From contig DATLEK010000076.1 in NCBI GenBank assembly GCA_035525365.1, forward strand, positions 1-64,000: a DNA stretch of 64,000 bases. Direction: 5' to 3'. This DNA comes from GCA-2861595 sp035525365. Lineage in GTDB: Bacteria > Actinomycetota > Acidimicrobiia > Acidimicrobiales > GCA-2861595. Under the pieces are notes generated by a model. That model saw only the letters and a list, made by a program, of their open reading frames with translations. It ran no database searches and had not been told where the DNA came from. Numbering within the stretch: the first letter of the stretch is position 1; each line of letters opens with the position of its first letter. The position numbers were made by a program, and so were the translations under genes. Shown in pieces: positions 36,963 to 44,490 of the stretch.

Positions 36963-38132
36963 ATGACCACCACCTTTGCCGCGCTCGGGGTGTCACCCGA
37001 CCTCGTCGAGGCCCTCGCCGCCGCCGGCATCAACGAGCCTTTCGCCATCCAGGCCCTCACCATCGCCGACGCGCTGGCCGGCCGGGACGTGTGCGGAAAG
37101 GCCAAGACCGGGTCCGGCAAGACCCTCGCTTTCGGTGTCCCGCTGCTGGAGCGCACGGCCAAGGCCTCGCCCGGTTGTCCCCAGGCGCTGGTCCTGGTGC
37201 CCACCCGTGAGCTGGCCCAGCAGGTGGCCGCCGTGCTCGTCCCTCTGGGCAAGGCCCGCAACCTGAACGTGGTGCCTGTCTACGGCGGGGCCAACATGGA
37301 GCGCCAGATCCAGGACGTGAAGAAGGCCGACATCGTCGTGGCCACCCCAGGTCGGCTCATCGACCTGGGCGAGCGCGGAGCCGTCGACGTCTCCGAGGTG
37401 CGCCATGTGGTGCTCGACGAGGCCGACCGGATGGCCGACATGGGTTTCCTGCCCCAGGTCGAGTGGTTCCTCCGCCGCATCAAGGGCGACCACCAGACCC
37501 TGCTCTTCTCCGCCACCCTCGACGGCGACGTCGACCACCTCGTGCGGACCTACCTGCGCGACCCCGTGCGCCACGAGGTGGAGTCGCACCAGCCCACGGT
37601 CGACGAGATGGAGCACCGGTTCCTGAAGGTCCACCAGGTGGACAAGGCCAAGGTGGCGGCCTCCATCGCCCGGGCCCGTGAGCGCACCCTCGTCTTCGTG
37701 CGCACCAAGCGCGGGGCCGACCGCCTCGTCGAGCAGCTCGAGCGCGAAGGCCTGCGGGTGGCGGCCATCCACGGCGACCTGCGCCAGACCCAGCGGGAGA
37801 AGGCGCTCAAGGACTTCACCGACGGCAAGCTTCCGGTGCTGGTGGCCACAGACGTGGCTGCCCGCGGCATTCACGTCGACGGCATAGACGTGGTCGTCCA
37901 CTACGACCCGCCGGCCGACCACAAGTCCTATCTCCACCGCTCCGGGCGCACGGCGCGCGCGGGAGTGGCCGGAGTGGTGGTAACCCTGGTGCTGTGGGAC
38001 CAGGAGCTGGAGGTGGAAAGGCTGCGCAAGCGCATCGGCGTAGACCAGCCACTAGTGGAGGTTTTCTCCAACGACAAGCGGCTGGCCGACCTGACCGCAT
38101 GGGACCCGTCGGCCGCCAAAGTGCCGGCCTGA
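36963..38132 (+). CDS. DEAD-box RNA helicase
   Basis: The 389-aa protein has all core motifs: FAIQ (Q motif), KTGSGKT (I), PTRELA (Ia), TPGR (Ib), DEAD (II), SAT (III), the C-terminal RecA domain with DVAARGIHV and HRSGRTAR (VI). It lacks the extended RNA-binding tail of cold-shock helicases. It unwinds RNA during ribosome assembly or decay. The ATG at 36963 gives the family start MTTTFAALGVSPDLVEAL; the long open leader upstream (about 230 bases shared with ftsH) could hold a regulated 5' UTR, as is common for these genes. Confidence 0.92.
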   Translation: MTTTFAALGVSPDLVEALAAAGINEPFAIQALTIADALAGRDVCGKAKTGSGKTLAFGVPLLERTAKASPGCPQALVLVPTRELAQQVAAVLVPLGKARNLNVVPVYGGANMERQIQDVKKADIVVATPGRLIDLGERGAVDVSEVRHVVLDEADRMADMGFLPQVEWFLRRIKGDHQTLLFSATLDGDVDHLVRTYLRDPVRHEVESHQPTVDEMEHRFLKVHQVDKAKVAASIARARERTLVFVRTKRGADRLVEQLEREGLRVAAIHGDLRQTQREKALKDFTDGKLPVLVATDVAARGIHVDGIDVVVHYDPPADHKSYLHRSGRTARAGVAGVVVTLVLWDQELEVERLRKRIGVDQPLVEVFSNDKRLADLTAWDPSAAKVPA

Positions 38133-38182
38133 CACCTGGCGGCACGGCTCCAGTGGCCGCGCAGGACGGTCGATAGAGACCG

Positions 38183-39157
38183 GTGCACACACCCGAGGCG
38201 CCCCCGATGGCGCGTCCGGCCCAGCGGGCTGTCGCCAACGAGCTGGCCTCTGACCTGACCCGCGCCCTGTCCCAGGTGGTCCGGGGCAAACCCCAGCCGA
38301 TCCGCCTGGCCCTGGTCGCCCTCCTCTCCGGTGGTCACCTCCTCGTGGAGGACGTGCCCGGCGTGGGCAAGACCCTCCTGGCCAAGGCCATGGCCCGTGC
38401 CGTGGGTGGCAGCTTCCGGCGCATCCAGGCCACTCCTGACCTCCTGCCGGCCGAGCTCACCGGCGTGTCGATCTACTCCGGCCAGCGCGAGGAGTGGGAG
38501 TTCCGTCCCGGACCGCTGTTCGCCAACGTGGTGCTGGTCGACGAGATCAACCGCACCACACCCCGTACCCAGTCCGCCCTCCTGGAGGCCATGGAGGAGC
38601 GCCAGGTGACCGTGGACGGTGTCACCTACGGCCTTCCCGAGCCGTTCTTCCTCGTCGCCACCCAGAATCCGTTCGAGCATGCCGGCACGTTCCCCCTCGT
38701 CGAGGGCCAGCGCGACCGCTTCGCCGTGGTGGTGGAGATGGGGCTACCAGGCCGGGAGACCGAGCGGGAGCTCCTCCTGGGCCATGGTGGCGTGGATTCG
38801 TTGATCGACCTCGAGCCGGTGTGCGATCCGATCCGCCTGCACGCGGCCATCGCCGAGGTGCGGTCCACGCACTGCGACCCGGCCGTGGCCGACTACATCG
38901 TCGACCTGGCCACCGCGGTGCGCTCCCATCCCGAGGTTCGACTCGGAGCCAGCCCCCGGGCCAGCATCACCCTGCTGCACGCCGCGCAGGCCCAGGCGGT
39001 GATGAGCGGGCGGTTCTTCGTGAGCCCTGACGACGTGAAGAGCGTCACCGCCGCCGTGCTCTCCCACAGGCTCGTGTTGAGTGGAGGTCCCGATCTGCAC
39101 GCCGCGGCCACGCTCGTGCGGGGCGTGGTCGACCGGGTGCCTGTTCCCCGGGGATGA
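38183..39157 (+). CDS. MoxR-family AAA ATPase
   Basis: The 324-aa ATPase has Walker A EDVPGVGKTLLAKA, Walker B VVLVDEINRTTPRTQSALLEAMEE and VATQNPFEHAGTFPL, a set specific to MoxR. MoxR proteins act as chaperones that activate partner proteins and are found beside DUF58 and von Willebrand-type or transglutaminase genes. A GTG at 38183 and an ATG at 38207 are both possible starts. The stop overlaps the DUF58 gene by four bases. Confidence 0.92.
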   Translation: MHTPEAPPMARPAQRAVANELASDLTRALSQVVRGKPQPIRLALVALLSGGHLLVEDVPGVGKTLLAKAMARAVGGSFRRIQATPDLLPAELTGVSIYSGQREEWEFRPGPLFANVVLVDEINRTTPRTQSALLEAMEERQVTVDGVTYGLPEPFFLVATQNPFEHAGTFPLVEGQRDRFAVVVEMGLPGRETERELLLGHGGVDSLIDLEPVCDPIRLHAAIAEVRSTHCDPAVADYIVDLATAVRSHPEVRLGASPRASITLLHAAQAQAVMSGRFFVSPDDVKSVTAAVLSHRLVLSGGPDLHAAATLVRGVVDRVPVPRG

Positions 39158-40098
39158 GCGCACCGGCCAGCCGGTGGCCGCAGCCGGTGGGGGTGTCCCG
39201 CCAGGCTCTGGTGCTGGTCGGCCTGGCTTTCGCCTTCTACGGCATCGCCCGTTCCACCGGATCGGGTTGGGTGGTGGTGTTGATGTGCGGGGTGGCCGGC
39301 AGCCTGATGGTGGCGCTGGTGGCGCCGGCGCTGGCGGTGGTCCGCACGACTCTTTCGGTGGAGACACCTCGCGACGCCACAGTGGGCCGGCCGTTGGCTG
39401 TCGGCCTGTCGGTCCCCAGGGGCGGGAGCGGGCTCAAGGTCCGCCTCGTCGATCCGCGGGGAGAGTGGACCGCCGTCGACGCCCCCGCCGCCGGCGAGGT
39501 GCTCGTCACGGCAGCTCGCCGTGGTTCGTTCGAAGAGGCGGGTGCCGAGATCCGTTCCGCCGGTCCACTCGGGCTGGTGTGGTGGCGCCGGCGGGTCACC
39601 GTTCCTCTGGCCGCCCCCCTCGAGGTGGGCCCGAGCCCGTTGGACACGTCGGTGGCCGAGGTGGCCAGGGCCGGGGGCAGCGGGCCCGATGCCGCCTTCC
39701 GTGGGCGCCCCGGCCACGAGCTGGTGCGCAGTGTGCGGGAGTACGCACCCGGCGATCCGCTACGACTGGTCCACTGGCCGGCTACCGCCCGGGCGGGCGG
39801 ACTGGTGGTCAAGGAGCTGGAGGATCCCGAGCTGCCCCGCCTCGCCATCGTCGTGGACCTCCGGGGTGGTGGCACGGCGGCCGAGGAGGCCGCGTCGCGC
39901 GCCGCCGGCCTGGCCGGAGCCGCATTACGTGATGGCGTTCCTGTCACCATGCTCACGCTCGAGCGTGGAGGCCCGGTAGTTGGTTCTGTAACGACCGCGG
40001 TGGAGGCGGGCCGGCGCCTGGCCCGGGCCGTGGCCGGCGAGCCTCCCGAAGGTCCGGCACCCGAAGGGTCCTTCGTGGTCAGGATCGCCGCCCGATGA
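39154..40098 (+). CDS. DUF58-domain protein
   Basis: The 314-aa protein has two N-terminal membrane helices (about residues 15-60) and a soluble domain with FRGRPGHELVRSVREYAPGDPLRLVHWPATARAGGLVVKELE, the DUF58 signature (DPxRxIHWxxTAR) with a von Willebrand factor-like continuation (LAIVVDLRGGG). It is probably the partner of the upstream MoxR ATPase. It overlaps both neighbours by four bases, so the three genes form one operon. Confidence 0.9.
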   Translation: MSAPASRWPQPVGVSRQALVLVGLAFAFYGIARSTGSGWVVVLMCGVAGSLMVALVAPALAVVRTTLSVETPRDATVGRPLAVGLSVPRGGSGLKVRLVDPRGEWTAVDAPAAGEVLVTAARRGSFEEAGAEIRSAGPLGLVWWRRRVTVPLAAPLEVGPSPLDTSVAEVARAGGSGPDAAFRGRPGHELVRSVREYAPGDPLRLVHWPATARAGGLVVKELEDPELPRLAIVVDLRGGGTAAEEAASRAAGLAGAALRDGVPVTMLTLERGGPVVGSVTTAVEAGRRLARAVAGEPPEGPAPEGSFVVRIAAR

Positions 40099-42239
40099 AG
40101 ATGGTCGAGCGGCTGAAGCAGGTGAACGCCCGGGCCGAACCCGAGGAGTCGGTGGCTCTGCGGGTGGCTGTGCTGGTGGCCGTCCTGGCCGCGGCGCTGG
40201 CCGTCGTGACCCAGGGCGTGGGTGGCACGGCGCTGAAGCTGGCCGTAGCCGGGATCCCTGGAGCGTTCTGGTTCTCACATCACGCCCGGTACCGGGACGG
40301 CTTCTGGTTGAAGGTCGGACTCGCCATCGGCGTGCTCGTCGCCTTCGGTTCGTTCCTGGGCTCCCTGGGGGGTGTCCAGCCGGGGAGTCTGGCCAACGTC
40401 CAGATCCCACTGGCCGAGCTGTTCTTGTGGGTGCAGCTGCTGCACGCGCTCGACGTTCCCGCCCGTCGGGACCTGATGTTCTCAGTCGTGTCCAGCCTGG
40501 TGCTCATGGCCGTGGCCGGCGTGCTGTCCATCTCCATGAACCTCCTCTGGTACCTGGTGGTGTGGGCGGTGGCGGCAGCAGCGAGCCTCGTGCTTGCCTA
40601 CCGCAGCGAGCTGTCGAGCCTGCCGGCCCTACCCCGTTCCGCCGGCGCGGCGGCGTCGTCCCCAGCTCATTCGTTCTGGTCCGGATGGAGGGGAGACATC
40701 GGCCGGATAATGCGTGCCGTGGGTGTCACCGTCGCCATCGTGGTGGCGGTGGGCACTGTGGCGTTCTTCCTGTTGCCGCCGGCGGGCCAGGCAAGGGCCC
40801 TGACCTTTCCCAGCCAGTTGGGCAGAGTCCTCCCTGTCCCGAATCAAGGTGGGCTCTCCAACCCCTCTCTGGGATCGGGTGACCCCGGCCGCCCCGACGG
40901 CGGAACCGGGGAGGGTGCCGCCTCGTTCGGCTACTTCGGGTTCAGCGACTCCCTCGACACAGGCCTCCGGGGTCGTCCGGATAACACCCTCGTCATGCGG
41001 GTTCGGGCGTCGAGGCCCGACTTCTGGCGGGGCCAGACCTTCGACGTGTGGGACGGCCGGCGGTGGACGCTGTCCACCGAGCGCTCCCGCGTCCTGGCCG
41101 ACGGGTCGCCGCTGTCGATCCCACCGGTCCCCGGAGAGGAGGACCTCCCCCAGGGGCCGGAGCTGGTGCAGACCTACTACCTCGACCAGTCCGGGCCCAA
41201 CGTGGTCTTCGGTGCCAATCGGGTGACGCGTCTCTACTTTCCCGATCGTCGGGTCTTCCAGCTCTCAGACGGAACGCTGCGGGCCGGCGTGGCCCTGCTC
41301 GACAAGTCGGCCTACACGGTGGTGAGCAGCCGGGTGCCGGTAACAGAGGAGATCCTCCGCTCTGCCGCCCAGAATCCAGGCGGTGTGCCCCCTGCCATCG
41401 CCACCCGTTACCTCACGCTCCCGGCAATACCACCACGGGTGGCGGAGCTGGCCGAGAGGGTGACCTCATCGGCTCCGACCGTCTACGACAAGGTCCGGGC
41501 GCTCGAGGCCTGGATGGGGGCCAACACCCGGTACTCCCTCGACATACCGCCGTTGCCGAAGGGTGCCGATGCCGTGGAGCAGTACCTCTTCGAGGACCGC
41601 ACCGGTTTCTGCGAGCAGATCGCCACCAGCCTCGTGGTGATGATGCGCCACCTCGGGGTTCCCGCCCGGCTGGCCGTGGGCTACACGCCAGGTCAACGGA
41701 ACCCGTTCACCGGCCTCTACGAGGTGAAGGCCAGTGACGCCCACGCCTGGGCCGAGGTGTGGTTCCCCGGCATCGGCTGGCAGTCGTTCGACCCCACCGC
41801 CGAAGTGCCGCTGGCCGGCGACGGTGCCATCAGCCGGGCCAGCTCGGGCATCGCCTCCTACCTCGCCGCCCGCCTGCCCCACCCGCCGGCGTGGGCCATA
41901 GGTGCCGCTGTCGCCACCGTCGTTCTGGCGGTGGCCTTCGCTGCTTCCGTTCGCCTGAGGGCCGTGCTCGCCCGCCGCCGGGCCCGGCGTCCGAAGTCGT
42001 GGGCCGAAACTTGCCTCGTCCGCCTGGAGGAGGCGGGCGCCACCCGTGGCCGCCCCCGTCGCGCCAGCGAGACGGTCCGTGAGTACGCCGCGTCGCTGCG
42101 GCGCCGGGGCGTTGGTGATCAACGCCTCGAGGAGGCCGCCGCCATAGTGACCCGGGACGCTTTCTCCGGCCAGCCCGTCACCGCCGACGAGCGGGATCTG
42201 GTCGAGAAGGTCCTGGAGGAGGCCGGCGCCGGATCCTGA
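40095..42239 (+). CDS. TgpA-like membrane transglutaminase
   Basis: The 714-aa protein has an N-terminal block of about six membrane helices, a large extracytoplasmic domain with a transglutaminase-like core and a final membrane helix near residue 600 followed by a cytoplasmic DUF4129-like tail. The catalytic triad is visible: Cys in DRTGFCEQIATS, His in KASDAHAWAEVW and Asp in WQSFDPTAE. Together with MoxR and DUF58 this is the widespread MoxR-DUF58-TgpA set, thought to act on envelope proteins. The ATG overlaps the DUF58 stop. Confidence 0.92.
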   Translation: MKMVERLKQVNARAEPEESVALRVAVLVAVLAAALAVVTQGVGGTALKLAVAGIPGAFWFSHHARYRDGFWLKVGLAIGVLVAFGSFLGSLGGVQPGSLANVQIPLAELFLWVQLLHALDVPARRDLMFSVVSSLVLMAVAGVLSISMNLLWYLVVWAVAAAASLVLAYRSELSSLPALPRSAGAAASSPAHSFWSGWRGDIGRIMRAVGVTVAIVVAVGTVAFFLLPPAGQARALTFPSQLGRVLPVPNQGGLSNPSLGSGDPGRPDGGTGEGAASFGYFGFSDSLDTGLRGRPDNTLVMRVRASRPDFWRGQTFDVWDGRRWTLSTERSRVLADGSPLSIPPVPGEEDLPQGPELVQTYYLDQSGPNVVFGANRVTRLYFPDRRVFQLSDGTLRAGVALLDKSAYTVVSSRVPVTEEILRSAAQNPGGVPPAIATRYLTLPAIPPRVAELAERVTSSAPTVYDKVRALEAWMGANTRYSLDIPPLPKGADAVEQYLFEDRTGFCEQIATSLVVMMRHLGVPARLAVGYTPGQRNPFTGLYEVKASDAHAWAEVWFPGIGWQSFDPTAEVPLAGDGAISRASSGIASYLAARLPHPPAWAIGAAVATVVLAVAFAASVRLRAVLARRRARRPKSWAETCLVRLEEAGATRGRPRRASETVREYAASLRRRGVGDQRLEEAAAIVTRDAFSGQPVTADERDLVEKVLEEAGAGS

Positions 42240-42576
42240 GAACACTCCCGGCTGCACCGCCCAGGCGTGTGGACTCCGTGACATCGCCGGAGACGTGGGA
42301 GACACGGTGATCGTCGGGATCAGCCCCGATCCGCCTTCGGCCCAGGCGAAGTTCGACCAGAAGTACGGCCTCGGGTTCCCGCTCCTCTCGGACCAGGACC
42401 ACGCCGTCGCCGAGGCCTACGGCGCCTGGGGCCAGAAGAGCATGTACGGCAAGAAGTACCGGGGCGCAATTCGCTCCGCCTTCCTCATCGACGGCCAGGG
42501 TCGGATCGCCGAGGCGTGGCCCAAGATCTCACCGAAGGACACCCCCAAGAAGCTCCTCGCCGCCCTCACCGGCTGA
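42238..42576 (+). pseudogene. 5'-truncated bacterioferritin comigratory protein (peroxiredoxin)
   Basis: Immediately after the transglutaminase stop the frame reads ENTPGCTAQACGLRD, then the BCP body (VIVGISPDPPSAQAKF, FPLLSDQDHAVAEAYGAWG, RSAFLIDGQGRI). The first 40-45 residues of BCP, with the start, are missing, although the peroxidatic Cys and resolving Cys are encoded. The first in-frame start codon is a GTG at 42295, after both cysteines, which would give a 93-aa product without the active site. So the gene looks truncated at its 5' end, next to the tRNA, and is probably non-functional. Confidence 0.7.
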
Positions 42577-42632
42577 GATCGGTCGAAGCCACCGGTCGAA
42601 GCCCACCGCCGCGGCGCTACCCTGAGGTGCTC

Positions 42633-42716
42633 GCCCGAGTGGCGGAATTGGCAGACGCGATGGATTCAAGTCCCATTGTCCTTAGCGGCGTGTGGGTTCA
42701 ACTCCCACCTCGGGCA
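42633..42716 (+). tRNA. tRNA-Leu(CAA)
   Basis: The 84-base sequence has a 7-bp acceptor stem GCCCGAG/CTCGGGC, a long variable arm as in leucine tRNAs and the T-loop GGTTCAACTCC. The anticodon loop TTCAAGT gives anticodon CAA, decoding UUG. The anticodon stem ATGGA/CCCAT contains one A-C mismatch next to the loop. The 3' CCA is not encoded. It lies at the left edge of a stretch of remnant genes, and leucine tRNAs are frequent integration sites. Confidence 0.93.
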
Positions 42717-42915
42717 CCCCTGTTGTTCGGTAAAAGGCCAGGTCACAGCGCTGCTCGTCCGTGTGAAAGGGCACGAAGTGCAGGCAGTGGTCACAGCGTG
42801 GTCACAACTTTTTCCGGCGGCGTGACGCTCTGCGAGCCCGATCGGCTGTTTTGAGGCCGGACGCCTTCATGTACAACTACTTGCACAACTTCGGTTGTCA
42901 GGCCATAGTGGAGTC

Positions 42916-43335
42916 ATGGCATCGAGAGTTCTTCCTCCTTCCGGAGTACTTCCGACAAGCGAGGCCCGTGCGACGCTCACCGCGATCACCGCAGAGTTCC
43001 GTGAGCACGGCGCCGCAAGTGGCCTGGTCGTCTTCGGCTCACGACGACGCCCGGAGGCGGCCATCGTGCCCTACGAGCTGATAGAGCTGCTGGACCCTTT
43101 GATCGAGGATCTCGTGATTGCTGCTCGCGTGCGTGAACGGCTCGCAGAAGATGACGGGACCCGATACAGCCTCGACGAGGTGGCGGCGGAGTTCGGCCTG
43201 GTTCTCGACGATCGAGCCCGCTTCACCGTCGCGCCACTTTCCTCGATGCCGCCAGAGCCGACATCGGCCGCCTGGCCGGCGACGACCGACGGCTTGCAGC
43301 GTTGGCACTTCGGGTGGTCCGGGACCTGGAGCTAG
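42916..43335 (+). CDS. Phd/YefM-type antitoxin with lost stop codon
   Basis: The first 99 residues resemble Phd/YefM antitoxins (VLPTSEARATLTAITAEF, GSRRRPEAAIVPYELIELL, then YSLDEVAAEFGLVLDD). After codon 99 comes CGA at 43213 where a TGA stop would fit, and the frame continues for 40 residues of unrelated sequence that overlap the toxin. A single T-to-C change at 43213 explains the read-through. The antitoxin part is likely still folded. Confidence 0.65.
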   Translation: MASRVLPPSGVLPTSEARATLTAITAEFREHGAASGLVVFGSRRRPEAAIVPYELIELLDPLIEDLVIAARVRERLAEDDGTRYSLDEVAAEFGLVLDDRARFTVAPLSSMPPEPTSAAWPATTDGLQRWHFGWSGTWS

Positions 43336-43631
43336 GCGTGGTCGACGGCGAAACCCTCGAGGAGATGGCGCTTACCGGAGACCTCAGCGACTGCCGCAAG
43401 CTGTACTTCGGCTTCAGTAGCCCGCCATCGCACCGCATCGTCTACCGAGAGTTGGGCCAGGACCGAACGGTGGAGATCGTCGAGGTCGTCGCCGTCGAGG
43501 CTCGGGAGCATTTGTACGCCTACCTGCTCGCCTCCTCCCGGCTCGGCCGGCTTCCCTGGGAGTCCCGGCGCCAGTTCTCGCGCCTTCATCAGGAGGTCAT
43601 CGCCCGCCGGCGTGCGAAGCGGGAGCCGTAG
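43212..43631 (+). pseudogene. RelE-like toxin with lost start codon
   Basis: In this frame the sequence TCG-AGC-CCG encodes SPLHRRATFLDAARADIGRLAGDDRRLAALALRV and continues to KREP, a small RelE/ParE-like protein with YRELGQDRTVEIVEVVAVE near its end. The first codon is TCG where TTG would be the start; the same base change removes the antitoxin stop. The next start, a TTG at 43302, would remove 30 residues. The module is therefore probably inactive. Confidence 0.62.
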
Positions 43632-43812
43632 TGCATTGCTTTATATCCGTCGTCACCAGCTCCGCCCGCAGGTGCTTTGCCATCACGACGTAGAGCCCAT
43701 CCCCGATCGTGATGTTGTGGCGCAGCAACCAGGATTCGGAGATGAGCGGACGGATGAACACGCGACGAGCGGACGTGGCGCTGTCGACGGGGGACGTCAG
43801 GGTTTCCACCAC
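43597..43812 (-). pseudogene. C-terminal vapC fragment
   Basis: Read leftward, the frame ends with FIRPLISESWLLRHNITIGDGLYVVMAKHLRAELVTTDIK, which has the C-terminal PIN pattern of VapC toxins (LRHN-T-D-LYV-LA-L-LVT-D). The N-terminal catalytic Asp part is missing. It directly follows the integrase remnant, so the two appear joined by a deletion. Confidence 0.6.
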
Positions 43813-44175
43813 TTCTGCTCTGGCGCCTTGGATGATTTCGCTGTCGGTGGCTTCGCCTTGACCGAGACGTTGCGGACGACCAGGTCGCTGTCGAGGGCGT
43901 CAGAGAGAGACTTGCCGATGATCGTGTGGATGTAGCGGACGGTCCGTGGTGCCAGCGCTCGGCCGGTCACCGGTTGCCCGTGGTTCGAAGCTGGGCGTAG
44001 AGGCGGTTCAGGTGCTCGGCGCCGAGGTCTTGCAGGCGGACGCCTCCGAGACGGGGCAGGACGTGGTGCTCCAGATTCCTGCGGTTGCTCGCCATGGTGG
44101 ATGGCCGACGTCCTTGGACCGTCTCGAGCGAGCTCAACCAACCCTCCACGTAGTCGCCGTGCCGCCCCGGAGGCT
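43797..44175 (-). pseudogene. Tyrosine-recombinase (phage integrase) N-terminal remnant
   Basis: Two leftward frames together give an integrase core-binding domain: YVEGWLSSLETVQGRRPST to LGAEHLNRLYAQLRTTGNR in one frame, then VTGRALAPRTVRYIHTIIGKSLSDALDSDLVVRN to KWWKP in another. The frameshift lies near 43968. No catalytic domain with Arg-His-Arg-Tyr follows. The remnant lies about 1.1-1.5 kb from tRNA-Leu and marks a decayed integrated element. Confidence 0.7.
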
Positions 44176-44490
44176 AGCGCAGCCCGCACGCCGCGCCCGA
44201 TGGCGTGAGGTCAATGAGAGGAGCACCGCACCAGTGACGACGGCCCGCGCCAGATTCGCCGATCTGGAGGCCCTCCACGGGCCCCGACCCGTGCAACAGA
44301 ACGCGCGGCCCATCAAGCGACTGACGGCGCGCCTACTGCCGGATATTCGACGCCTCCGCTGGCACGCGGGTCTCTCCTTCTGTCGCCGACGCCGGACCGA
44401 TCTGGAAGTACGGAGCGCCGTCGCTGCTCGTGTGCCCGCCCTACCCGTCGGTCTGGTGGTGTGCAGCACTTGGCCCAGGGCCCACCTCAG
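44176..44490. other. Gene-free stretch with one ATCTGG dyad
   Basis: No credible coding sequence is seen on either strand. At 44250-44267 there is an exact dyad, CCAGAT then six bases then ATCTGG, using the same half-site as the shared leaders at 47.8 and 48.9 kb. A second GATCTGGAAG lies near 44399. It may be a worn copy of that regulatory leader. Confidence 0.35.
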
